The translations under genes were made by a program, and so were the position numbers. A DNA stretch of 35,830 nucleotides, taken from NCBI GenBank assembly GCA_041661865.1, contig JBAZTO010000044.1, positions 1 to 35,830 of the forward strand. The letters are read 5' to 3'. The notes below the pieces were generated by a model. That model saw only the letters and a program-made list of their open reading frames with translations, was not told the DNA's origin and did not search any database. Below, in pieces: positions 14,184-21,524 of the stretch; position 1 is the stretch's first letter; each line of letters starts with the position of its first letter. This DNA is from JBAZTO01 sp041661865 (lineage in GTDB: Bacteria > Planctomycetota > Phycisphaerae > SM23-33).

Positions 14184-14272
14184 ACACAGAGAGCACAGAG
14201 GCACAGAGAGATGAAGAAGAACAAGAACGATTACAGGAATAGGAATTCTCTGTAGCTCTGCGTCTCTGTGTG
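14184..14272. repeat. Imperfect inverted repeat of a CACAGAG word in the atpG-atpD gap
   Basis: The left arm (14184-14210) is three variants of cacagag. The right arm (14247-14272) is their reverse complement, ctctgtagctctgcgtctctg. A short A/G-rich loop separates them. The 154-base gap holds no gene. The repeat may form a hairpin in the message ahead of the beta subunit gene. Confidence 0.65.
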
Positions 14273-14327
14273 AAGTTGTCGTCTTCGAGCGACGAGAGAA
14301 CACGAAAAGGTTGTGAACGGAAAGACC

Positions 14328-15767
14328 ATGTCAAACATAGGCAAAATCGTCCAGGTGATCGGTTCGACGTTCGACGCGGAATACGCCGAGAACCAGCTCC
14401 CCACCATCTACAACGCCCTGCATGTGCTGCGTGACGGCAAGGTAGCCCTGACCGGCGAGGTGCAGCAGCACCTGGGCGGCGGGCGCGTGCGGTGCGTCGC
14501 GCTGGGGTCCACCGACGGCTTGTGTCGGGGCATGGACGTGCTGGACACCGGTTCGTCGGTGACCATGCCCGTGGGCACGGAAGTCCTGGGCCGCGTGTTC
14601 AACCTGCTGGGCGAGCCCATCGATGATCGCGGGCCGGTCAATGCCAAGGAGCGCCGCCCCATCCACGCCGCGCCGCCGCCCTTCGACTCGCTGGTGCCCA
14701 AGAGCGAATTGTTCGAGACGGGCATCAAGGTCGTCGACCTGCTGGTGCCCTTTGTTCGCGGCGGCAAGACGGGCCTGTTCGGCGGGGCGGGCCTGGGCAA
14801 GACCGTCGTCATCCAGGAACTTATCGCCCGCGTGGCCACCAAGCACGGCGGGTATTCGGTCTTTGCCGGCGTGGGCGAGCGGACACGCGAAGGCAACGAC
14901 CTGTGGCTGGAGATGCAGGAGACCGAGATCGGCTCGACGGGCAAGAAGGTCATCGACCGCACGGCCATCGTGCTGGGACAGATGAACGAGCCGCCCGGCG
15001 CGCGACTCCGCGTGGCGCTCTCAGCCTTGACGGTGGCCGAGGCCTTCCGCGACAGCGGGGCCGAGACGCTGCTGTTCATCGACAACATATTCCGCTTCTC
15101 GCAGGCCGGCAGCGAGGTCTCAGCCTTGCTGGGCCGCATGCCCTCGGCCGTGGGTTACCAGCCGACGCTGGGCACGGAAATGGGCGAGCTCCAGGAGCGA
15201 ATCACCTCCACCAAGCAGGGCGCCATCACCTCGGTGCAGGCCGTGTACGTGCCGGCCGACGACATGACCGACCCGGCCCCCGCCACGGCCGTGACGCACC
15301 TGGACGCCTTCATCGTGCTCGAACGGTCGATCGTGGAAAAAGGCATCTACCCCGCCGTCGATCCGCTGGCCAGCTCGTCGCGCATTCTCGACCCGCAGTA
15401 CGTCGGCCAGGAACATTACGACGTGGCGCGGCGCGTGCAGCAGATCCTTCAACGCTACCGCGACCTTCAGGACATCATCGCCATCCTGGGCGTCGACGAA
15501 CTGAGCGAGACCGACAAGCAGATCGTCCACCGCGCCCGGCGTATCGAGCGGTTCCTCAGCCAGCCGTTCTTCGTGGCCGAGATCTTCACCGGCAAGGCGG
15601 GCAACTTCACGCCGCTGGCCGAGACCGTCCGCTCGTTCAAGGAAATCTGCGACGGCAAGTGGGACCACCTGCCCGAGCAGGCCTTCATGTTCGTCGGCAC
15701 GGTCGAAGAGGCCGCCGAGCAGGCCAGGAAGCTCGCGGGCGAAGAAGCCCCCGCCGCGACGAAGTAG
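14328..15767 (+). CDS. atpD: F-type ATP synthase subunit beta
   Basis: A 479-residue catalytic subunit of F1. The P-loop is GGAGLGKT at 152-159, the catalytic glutamate lies in GERTREGND (183-190, Glu184), and the signatures FIDNIFRFSQAGSEVSALLG and GYQPTLGTEMG are intact. The regulatory DELSEED loop reads DELSETDK. The ATG at 14328 is chosen over an upstream GTG at 14313 because GGAAAGA lies at the right distance and MSNIGKIVQVIG is the usual N-terminus. Confidence 0.97.
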   Translation: MSNIGKIVQVIGSTFDAEYAENQLPTIYNALHVLRDGKVALTGEVQQHLGGGRVRCVALGSTDGLCRGMDVLDTGSSVTMPVGTEVLGRVFNLLGEPIDDRGPVNAKERRPIHAAPPPFDSLVPKSELFETGIKVVDLLVPFVRGGKTGLFGGAGLGKTVVIQELIARVATKHGGYSVFAGVGERTREGNDLWLEMQETEIGSTGKKVIDRTAIVLGQMNEPPGARLRVALSALTVAEAFRDSGAETLLFIDNIFRFSQAGSEVSALLGRMPSAVGYQPTLGTEMGELQERITSTKQGAITSVQAVYVPADDMTDPAPATAVTHLDAFIVLERSIVEKGIYPAVDPLASSSRILDPQYVGQEHYDVARRVQQILQRYRDLQDIIAILGVDELSETDKQIVHRARRIERFLSQPFFVAEIFTGKAGNFTPLAETVRSFKEICDGKWDHLPEQAFMFVGTVEEAAEQARKLAGEEAPAATK

Positions 15768-15801
15768 GGCGCCCATAAGAACAAGGACGTGACGTAGCAA
15801 A

Positions 15802-16227
15802 ATGCCCGCATCCAAATACACCAGGAAGTTCTCATACGAGGTGCTGACGCCGGCAGGGCAGATTATCGCCGCCGAGGCCGTCAGTGCCGTCTTCCCCGCC
15901 TCCGACGGCGAGGTCGGCATCCTGGCCGGCCGGGCGCCCCTCGTGACGGCCCTGGGGGCTGGGCGATTGGTCGCCGATGAACCGGGAGGCCAGAAGCGCG
16001 AGTGGTTCGTCTCCGGCGGCTTTGCGCAGGTGGGCAACAACCGCCTGGTCATCCTGGCCGAGCAGTGCGTGGAAATCGATCAATTGGACCCTGCCGCGGC
16101 GCAGGCTGAGCTGGAGAAGGCCCGGCAGATGCCCGTCGACAACGCCGCCGCCCGCAAGCTCCGCAACGACGCCGTGCAGACAGCCTCCCGCAAGGCCGCC
16201 CTGGCCGCCGGAAAAGGTAGCCGGTAG
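15802..16227 (+). CDS. atpC: F-type ATP synthase subunit epsilon
   Basis: A 141-residue subunit that couples the c-ring to the shaft and can inhibit ATP hydrolysis. The N-terminal beta sandwich is recognisable from YEVLTPAGQIIAAEAVSAVF and DGEVGILAGRAPLVTALGAG. The C-terminal helical part (about 93-140) is Ala/Lys/Arg-rich and ends with a basic tail. It is the last gene of the operon and is followed by a word-based inverted repeat. Confidence 0.93.
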   Translation: MPASKYTRKFSYEVLTPAGQIIAAEAVSAVFPASDGEVGILAGRAPLVTALGAGRLVADEPGGQKREWFVSGGFAQVGNNRLVILAEQCVEIDQLDPAAAQAELEKARQMPVDNAAARKLRNDAVQTASRKAALAAGKGSR

Positions 16228-16298
16228 GCAGTAGCCAGTAGGCGGTAGACAGTAGCCAGTCAGCTTTCCCTGACTACCGACCACCGACTACCGACTAC
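16217..16298. repeat. Inverted repeat of GTAG/CTAC words after atpC
   Basis: The left arm (16217-16260) is a run of variants of gtagccagtag. The right arm (16271-16298) is a run of gactaccga words. Arms of this kind can pair in several registers. It overlaps the last codons of atpC and probably ends the operon transcript, though there is no T-tract. Confidence 0.6.
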
Positions 16299-16358
16299 AA
16301 ATGCTTGGCCAGGGGGCATCGGTATGCTATTAATTGGGGAAAGCAGGAGGCCTATGCC

Positions 16359-16553
16359 ATGGACTGCAACAAACAAGCCAATATTGACCGCTGCACCTGC
16401 ACCTATGACGGCTGCCCGCGCAAGGGCGCCTGCTGTGAGTGCATCGCTTATCACCTGGCCAGCAAGCAACTGCCCGGCTGCTGTTTCCCGCCGGCGGCCG
16501 AGGCCAGCTACGACCGCAGCTTCAAGGCCTTCGCCAAGGCCTGGAAGCTGTAG
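16359..16553 (+). CDS. Small cysteine-rich protein, DUF6485-like
   Basis: A 64-residue protein with nine cysteines at 3, 12, 14, 19, 25, 26, 28, 41 and 42. The arrangement CTCTYDGCPRKGACCECIAYH followed by LPGCCFP is one I recognise as the DUF6485 family, found in anaerobes and planctomycetes and of unknown function. The Cys and His spacing suggests a zinc or iron-sulfur site. AGGAGG 8 bases upstream makes the ATG at 16359 secure. It stands alone between atpC and a convergent oxidoreductase gene. Confidence 0.8.
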   Translation: MDCNKQANIDRCTCTYDGCPRKGACCECIAYHLASKQLPGCCFPPAAEASYDRSFKAFAKAWKL

Positions 16554-16568
16554 ATTGTCGCTCGCCGG

Positions 16569-17590
16569 CTACAGTGCCCGCACGGAGACGGGCCGGCCCT
16601 TGCGTGAGCTTTCGATGGCGGCGAAGACCATCGCCAGCGACTTGATGTTGTCGTGGCAGTGGGTCTGGGGCTTTTTGCCGGTGCGCAGGTAGGCCAGCAT
16701 TTCGCGCAGGGCCCCGTGCATGCCGAAGTACTTGAGCCGTGGGGCCGGAATGGGATGTCCTTCCGCGGCCAGAGCAGGCCCTTGCCATTCCTGGCGTCGA
16801 CGACCTGCCCGCGAGGGGGTTGGCCCTGCTCCATCATCAGCGCGCCCTTGACGCCCTGGAACCGCCAGTCTCCGTCCCAACTTGTCTGGCAGCCTTCGGC
16901 GCACCAGCTTCCCACATAGGTGAAGACGACCCCGCCGGTCATCTCGAAGATGCAGCTTGCCGCCACGTCGCCCTTGTACCACGAGCCGGCGGGGTTGAAC
17001 TCCTTGGCGTAGACCGAGACGGGGTCGACGCCTGTGATGCAGCGAACCATATCGAAGTGGTGGATGGCCATGTCCAGGATCAGCGGGCTGGGCATCTTGT
17101 CGCGGAAGCCGCCGAAATGTGCCCCGATGTAGAACTGGCAGTTGACGGCCGTCAGCGGGCCGATCTTGCCGTCCTTGACCAGGCGGGCGGTCAGGTCGTG
17201 CTTGGGGTCCCATCGCCGCGACTGGCTGACCATGTAGAGCTTGCCGGCCTTCTTGCTGGCGGCCACCATGCGGCGGGCGGCGGCCATGCTGTCGGCCATG
17301 GGCTTCTCGCCGATCACCGGCAGGCCTGCCGCCAGGGCGGCGCAAGTGACCTGGCAGTGTGCCGCCGGCACGGTGAGGTCCACGACAAAGTCGGCCTCCA
17401 CGCTGCGCAGGGCCTTCCGCAGGTCGGTAAAGATGGGGGCCTCGACCTTGAATTTCTCCAGGCGCTGCTGGGCGTTCTCACGCTTGATATCCACGACGCC
17501 GGCGATAGTGACCTTTTCCTGGATCAGCGGCGGAAACCAGGCCCCGGCAATTCCTCCACAACCCACCACCAGCACGCGTTCCTTGGACAT
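16569..17590 (-). pseudogene. Gfo/Idh/MocA-family NAD(P)-dependent oxidoreductase, frameshifted
   Basis: The N-terminal Rossmann part VVGCGGIAGAW and the catalytic EKPMA block are normal, and the frame is good to DIPFRPHG (about 16740). From there this frame gives a Ser/Pro/Thr-rich nonsense tail ending at 16508. In the next frame the expected C-terminus resumes, LKYFGMHGALREMLAYLRTG then HCHDNIKSLAMVFAAIESS, and stops at 16569. One base appears to be missing near 16735-16738 (GGCTCAAG for GGCCTCAAG). The rest of the gene is undamaged, so this may be a sequencing error or a recent mutation. The substrate would be a sugar or inositol-type polyol. The ATG at 17590 is used in place of an upstream GTG. 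Confidence 0.8.
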
Positions 17591-17632
17591 TGTTCTCACT
17601 TTAAATATTTTCTATGACCTATGAACTACGAC

Positions 17633-17673
17633 CTACGACCTTTCCTCTTCGCACTACGCACTTCGCACTAATC
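17633..17673. repeat. Short tandem words between the oxidoreductase and ruvB
   Basis: The stretch repeats acgacctacgacc and then cttcgcactacgcacttcgcac. The second word recurs at 18766-18798. It overlaps the ruvB stop. Confidence 0.45.
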
Positions 17674-18705
17674 AGTCTCAAACAGTTGCCTATCCGGCGG
17701 GGGGGCCAGGTGCGACAGGCCCAGGTGCTGGTAAGCCCGGAGGGTGGCCAGTCGGCCCCGACGGGTGCGGGCGAGCAACCCGGTCTGGAGCAGGAAGGGC
17801 TCGACCACGTCCACCAGCGTGTCGGTTTCCTCGCCGAGGGTGGCCGCGACAGCCTCGATGCCGACGGGCCCGCCCTTGTAGACGTCGATGATCAGCCGAA
17901 GGAAGCGGCGATCCAGCTCGTCCAGCCCCAGCTCGTCGATGCCTTCGAGCTTGAGGGCCGACTCGATGCTCGCGACGGTCAGCCGCCCGTTGCCCTTGAC
18001 CTGCGCGTAGTCGCGGCAGCGTCGCATGAGACGGTTGGCGATGCGCGGGGTTCCGCGGGCCCGGTCGGCCAGCAATTCCAGGGCGGCCTGGTCGTACTCC
18101 AGTTTGAGCATACTCGCCGACATGCGGCAGCGGGCCAGCAGGTCAGCCGGGCTCCAGAAGTCCAGGTGATGGGTGATCCCAAAACGCGTTCGCAGCGGCG
18201 GGCTGAGCATGCCGGCGCGGGTGGTGGCCCCGATCAGCGTGAAGGGCTTGAGCGGCAGGTTGATCGTCCGGCTGTGCATGCCCGAATCGACCACGAAGTC
18301 CACCTTGTACTCCTCCATCGCCGGGTAGATGTACTCTTCCACGGGGGCCGAGAGGCGGTGGATCTCGTCGATGAACAGGACGTCGCGGTGCTCGAGATTG
18401 GTCAGCACGCCGATGAGGTCGCTGGGGCGCGTCAGGGCCGGGCCGGAGGTGACCTTGATGGTCGAGCCCATCTCGTGGGCGATGACGTAGGCCAGCGTGG
18501 TCTTGCCCAGCCCCGGAGGCCCGTGGAGCAGGACGTGCTCCATCGGCTCGTTCCGCTGGCAGGCCGCGGCGATGGAGATCCGCAGCTTCTCCAGCAGCTC
18601 GCCCATGCCGATGCATTCGTCCAGCCGGCCGGGGCGCAGCGCCGCGTTGAACTGCTCGTCCTCCACGCCGGTCGATTCCGTCGAGATGATCTTTTCTCGG
18701 GCCAT
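17668..18705 (-). CDS. ruvB: Holliday junction branch migration ATPase RuvB
   Basis: A 345-residue AAA+ motor that drives branch migration with RuvA during recombinational repair. Walker A is GPPGLGKT at 62-69, Walker B with DEIH is at 113-116, sensor 1 GATTRAG at 159-165, and the arginine finger falls in SPPLRTRFG (168-176). The C-terminal winged helix (about 265-335: GGPVGIEAVAATLGEE, then LLQTGLLARTRRGR) is complete. The ATG at 18705 is preferred over an upstream TTG. No ruvA or ruvC is in the window. Confidence 0.96.
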   Translation of the reverse strand: MAREKIISTESTGVEDEQFNAALRPGRLDECIGMGELLEKLRISIAAACQRNEPMEHVLLHGPPGLGKTTLAYVIAHEMGSTIKVTSGPALTRPSDLIGVLTNLEHRDVLFIDEIHRLSAPVEEYIYPAMEEYKVDFVVDSGMHSRTINLPLKPFTLIGATTRAGMLSPPLRTRFGITHHLDFWSPADLLARCRMSASMLKLEYDQAALELLADRARGTPRIANRLMRRCRDYAQVKGNGRLTVASIESALKLEGIDELGLDELDRRFLRLIIDVYKGGPVGIEAVAATLGEETDTLVDVVEPFLLQTGLLARTRRGRLATLRAYQHLGLSHLAPPPDRQLFETD

Positions 18706-18716
18706 TGTTCCCAAAC

Positions 18717-18798
18717 AGTGCGGAGTGCGAAGTTCAAAGTGCGAAGAACCGTCCGGACCGTCCTTGGCTTCGCACTACGCACCACGCACTTCGCACTT
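18717..18798. repeat. Inverted repeat of GTGCGAAG words between greA-like gene and ruvB
   Basis: The left arm (18717-18757) contains gtgcggagtgcgaag and aaagtgcgaag. The right arm (18766-18798) contains cttcgcactacgcaccacgc and cttcgcactt. The arms are reverse complements in more than one register. Confidence 0.6.
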
Positions 18799-18853
18799 CC
18801 TTTGCAGAGGATTGTGCGCCAGTGGATCGCCTTTTACAACAGGATGCCGCCAA

Positions 18854-21034
18854 CTACTCCAGCCCGACCTCGATCTTCCCGACGATCCAGTCGGCCTCGC
18901 CGGTTTCATTCTTCAGCGTGACGGTCTGCCCGGGCGCCTTGCCCAGCAGCGTCGCAGCCAGGGCGGACTTGTAGCTGTAGAGCCCGCGGGTCAGGTCGCC
19001 GTCCCAGGGGCCCAGAATTGTCAGCGTCTGCTCGCCGCCGCCGTCGGCCCGCTTGAGCGTGACGCGCGAGCCGATGCCCACGAAGTCCGTCGGCACGTCG
19101 TGCTGCTGGAGTATGCGGCAGCGGGTCAGTTCGTCCTGCATCCGGGTCGCCTGGGCCAATAGTCGGCGTTTCTCCTCCATCGCGAACTGCCAGTCGGCGT
19201 TCTCGCGGAGGTCGCCGTGGGCGGCCGCCGCGCCGATGGCCCGGGCATTGGCCAGCATCTTCACGTCCGTCAGTTGCGTGAATTCGTCCTGCTGGCGCTT
19301 CAGGGCGGCCTCGGTCGTCCAGATCACGCTCTCGTCGAGCCAGGGCGCGACCTTGGCCTCGACGAACAGGGTGAAGAAGTTCTCTTTCAACAGGGCGAGC
19401 ATCTTGCCCTGGACGGCCTCAGCCAGGCCGTCGCACCGCTCGACGCGGCGCTTGAGCGTGCCGGCCACCGACTCGCTCACCTCGCCCAGCACCTGGCGAT
19501 AGGAGGCGTAGTCGCCGGCGGACAAGGCCGAGCGAATCTGCAACAGGGCCGCCTTGCGGAAGGCGGGGTCCAGGTCCCAGTCTCGCTCCATCTCCAACGC
19601 GGCATTGAGCAGGCGGACGAGGATCTCGGTCTTGGACGGGCCGCCTTCGATGGGCGGATTGGGCCCTTTCCACAGCCACAGGCAGACCTGGAGATTCTTG
19701 AGCGGATCGGTCACCGCACTGGCGACGGCGGCGGCGATGGCGTCATCCCGGCCGGCCTGGCGGAGGCGGCGGGCAATGTCGTCAAGGTGGATCGAGGGGG
19801 CCTTGGCCAGCAGGCGCACAAGCTGCTCGGCGGCGTCAGGGCGGGTAGCCATGGCGTCCAGTGCGGGGGAGAACAACTCCTCGTTGTCCATGGCCACGAG
19901 AGTCTCGGCCGCGCTGTCGTCCTGGGCCAGGAGTTGCCCCGGCGAGCGCATCGTTCCGCTGGGCATGGGCAGGCCCGCGGCGACGAGCTTCTCCAGCGCC
20001 AGCGCCGCGGCCAGTGCCATCGAGCGTCCGTGGCGCTTGTCCTGGGTCTGGGAGGCCAGGGATTCCATGATCGGGGCCACGAACGGCGGGCTGATGGGCG
20101 ACTTTCTCTGGGCGGCCTGGCGGACATACTGCTGGAGCAGCGCCAGCTTCTCCAGCGGGCTGAAGGCCCCGGCCACCAGCGGCGTCATCTCCTGCTCCAG
20201 CGTCAAGCCCTGCGGATGATACTTGATGGTGACGGGCGTTCGGCCTTCCAGCGCCAGTTGCGGGCAGCGGTTGGCGGCTGTGCGGGCCCGACTCCACCAG
20301 TGGCTCCACTTCTCAGCCGGCAGGTACCGGGGCACAAGCTTGTCCTTGAGGTTGGCGGAGTTGATCTCCCCGCCGCCGGACATGCACAGGCCGATGAGCA
20401 CCGAGGCTGGGTCTTCGTCGATCAGCCGCGTCAGCTCGCCGGGGCAGAACTGGCACAGCACGCGGAAGTCGGTCTCGTCGGCGGGGTCGAACTCGTCGGC
20501 CAGGGCCTTGGGTTCGAGGTGGTGCGGGTGGTTGGACGGATCGCGCAGGACGAATTCGCCCAGGGCGTCCTCGTAGGTCTCCAGGCGGTAGGCCTGGTGG
20601 TCGAAGCGATTGACCATGTAGGCCGCCGGCTCGATGCCCAGGCAGACATCCAGCGTGCGGAAGGCGCGGCGCGGCGATTGCCCGCTGGTCAGGCCCGAGG
20701 CGCGGAGCATGGCCGCGAAGTGTGCCTTCTGGCCGTGGACGGCGCGATACAATTCAGCGGCCTGGCTGCGAAGTTCGTCGCTGACGGGCACGGCGGTGAC
20801 GACGGCCTTGGCCACCTCCAGCGCTTCTTCGGGGGGGAGTTGGGCCGTCCGCTCGGCCAGCAGGGTCCAGGCCAGCGTCTCGGCGGTGTTAAGCTGATCG
20901 GCTGCGACCAGGGCTTCCAGCACGCCGGCCAGCGGCGGCGCCGGGGCCTTCTGCTCCACGGCCTCCAGCCAGGCTCCCTCCAGCGATTGCCACTGCCTGG
21001 CCGCCACTAACTCTTTCATCTGATCCACGTTCAT
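18854..21034 (-). CDS. Large GreA-domain transcript cleavage factor
   Basis: A 726-residue protein whose last ~150 residues are a GreA/GreB domain. The coiled-coil tip reads AAAAHGDLRENADWQFA, with D608 and E611 matching the two acidic residues that reach the RNA polymerase active site and induce cleavage of backtracked RNA. The C-terminal FKBP-like part (about 652-726) includes GIGSRVTLKR and a final WIVGKIEVG. The first ~570 residues are mostly alpha-helical and Ala/Leu-rich, without a recognised motif. Chlamydial GreA is also about 715 residues with a long N-terminus, so this looks like a PVC-group architecture. AAGGA lies 6 bases before the ATG. Ordinary GreA is about 158 residues. Confidence 0.85.
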   Translation of the reverse strand: MNVDQMKELVAARQWQSLEGAWLEAVEQKAPAPPLAGVLEALVAADQLNTAETLAWTLLAERTAQLPPEEALEVAKAVVTAVPVSDELRSQAAELYRAVHGQKAHFAAMLRASGLTSGQSPRRAFRTLDVCLGIEPAAYMVNRFDHQAYRLETYEDALGEFVLRDPSNHPHHLEPKALADEFDPADETDFRVLCQFCPGELTRLIDEDPASVLIGLCMSGGGEINSANLKDKLVPRYLPAEKWSHWWSRARTAANRCPQLALEGRTPVTIKYHPQGLTLEQEMTPLVAGAFSPLEKLALLQQYVRQAAQRKSPISPPFVAPIMESLASQTQDKRHGRSMALAAALALEKLVAAGLPMPSGTMRSPGQLLAQDDSAAETLVAMDNEELFSPALDAMATRPDAAEQLVRLLAKAPSIHLDDIARRLRQAGRDDAIAAAVASAVTDPLKNLQVCLWLWKGPNPPIEGGPSKTEILVRLLNAALEMERDWDLDPAFRKAALLQIRSALSAGDYASYRQVLGEVSESVAGTLKRRVERCDGLAEAVQGKMLALLKENFFTLFVEAKVAPWLDESVIWTTEAALKRQQDEFTQLTDVKMLANARAIGAAAAHGDLRENADWQFAMEEKRRLLAQATRMQDELTRCRILQQHDVPTDFVGIGSRVTLKRADGGGEQTLTILGPWDGDLTRGLYSYKSALAATLLGKAPGQTVTLKNETGEADWIVGKIEVGLE

Positions 21035-21060
21035 GGAAATCCTTCACACAGTTTACTTCG

Positions 21061-21129
21061 CTCGCGGCATTCAATTCCGCTCGCTTTGCGCTCGCGGCAT
21101 TCAATTCCGCTCGCTTTGCGCTCGCGGCT
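21061..21129. repeat. 30-bp tandem repeat, two exact copies plus a partial third
   Basis: 21061-21090 and 21091-21120 are identical, and ctcgcggct (21121-21129) begins a third copy. The unit contains attccgctcgctttgcgctcg. A relative, ttcccgctcgcttcgcgctcg, lies at about 2268-2289 next to element B. The rest of the gap to 21424 shows nothing convincing to me. Confidence 0.75.
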
Positions 21130-21424
21130 ATTTTGTCCAGTCGCTACTCTTTGGTTTCTGTCGCCTGGTCCCCGTTCGGCGGCTTGTCGCAATCAGGATA
21201 GATGAACACGTGTCCGATGCGCCTGTTGTGCGGGCCGCGCCCAAGTATTCAGAATGAGTGTATCCGCCGGGCCTCCAAAAACAACCGCCGTTTTGGCGCT
21301 GACGCGGCGACGGGGGCTTATGCGGCTGCTCTTGCCACGACTTTTGCGATGGAGGTGAACCGGCTGGGCACTCTGTCGGAGGGGAGGCTTTCCGGGCCGG
21401 TACTCTGTCGCAGGTGAAGCGATA

Positions 21425-21495
21425 GGTGCCACGGCTGCGTCGTGTGCAGCCGTGCATAGTGTCGACACTGCTGCAAACACCGCAGCAGTGGCACC
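21425..21495. repeat. Twin-hairpin element after lptD (element D)
   Basis: GGTGC (21425-21429) and GCACC (21491-21495) enclose two perfect 9-bp hairpins. The first is CACGGCTGC/GCAGCCGTG (21430-21454) with loop gtcgtgt. The second is CACTGCTGC/GCAGCAGTG (21466-21490) with loop aaacacc. The stems share little with elements A and C beyond the closing CAC/GTG, but the loops are the same or one base different. It lies 29 bases beyond the lptD stop and may stabilise or end that transcript. Confidence 0.85.
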
Positions 21496-21524
21496 TGATC
21501 CATCGTTTGGCGAGCGACAGACCG

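Noticed and set aside
19217..21010. A 597-residue plus-strand frame opposite the GreA-domain gene
   Set aside because: Antisense shadow; the GreA motifs, ribosome site and start are on the minus strand.
21128..21457. A 109-residue minus-strand frame in the gap before lptD
   Set aside because: Low-complexity composition, no ribosome site, and its start lies inside the element D hairpins. A second frame ending at about 21155 (FIYPDCDKPPNGD) might be a gene remnant but has no start.
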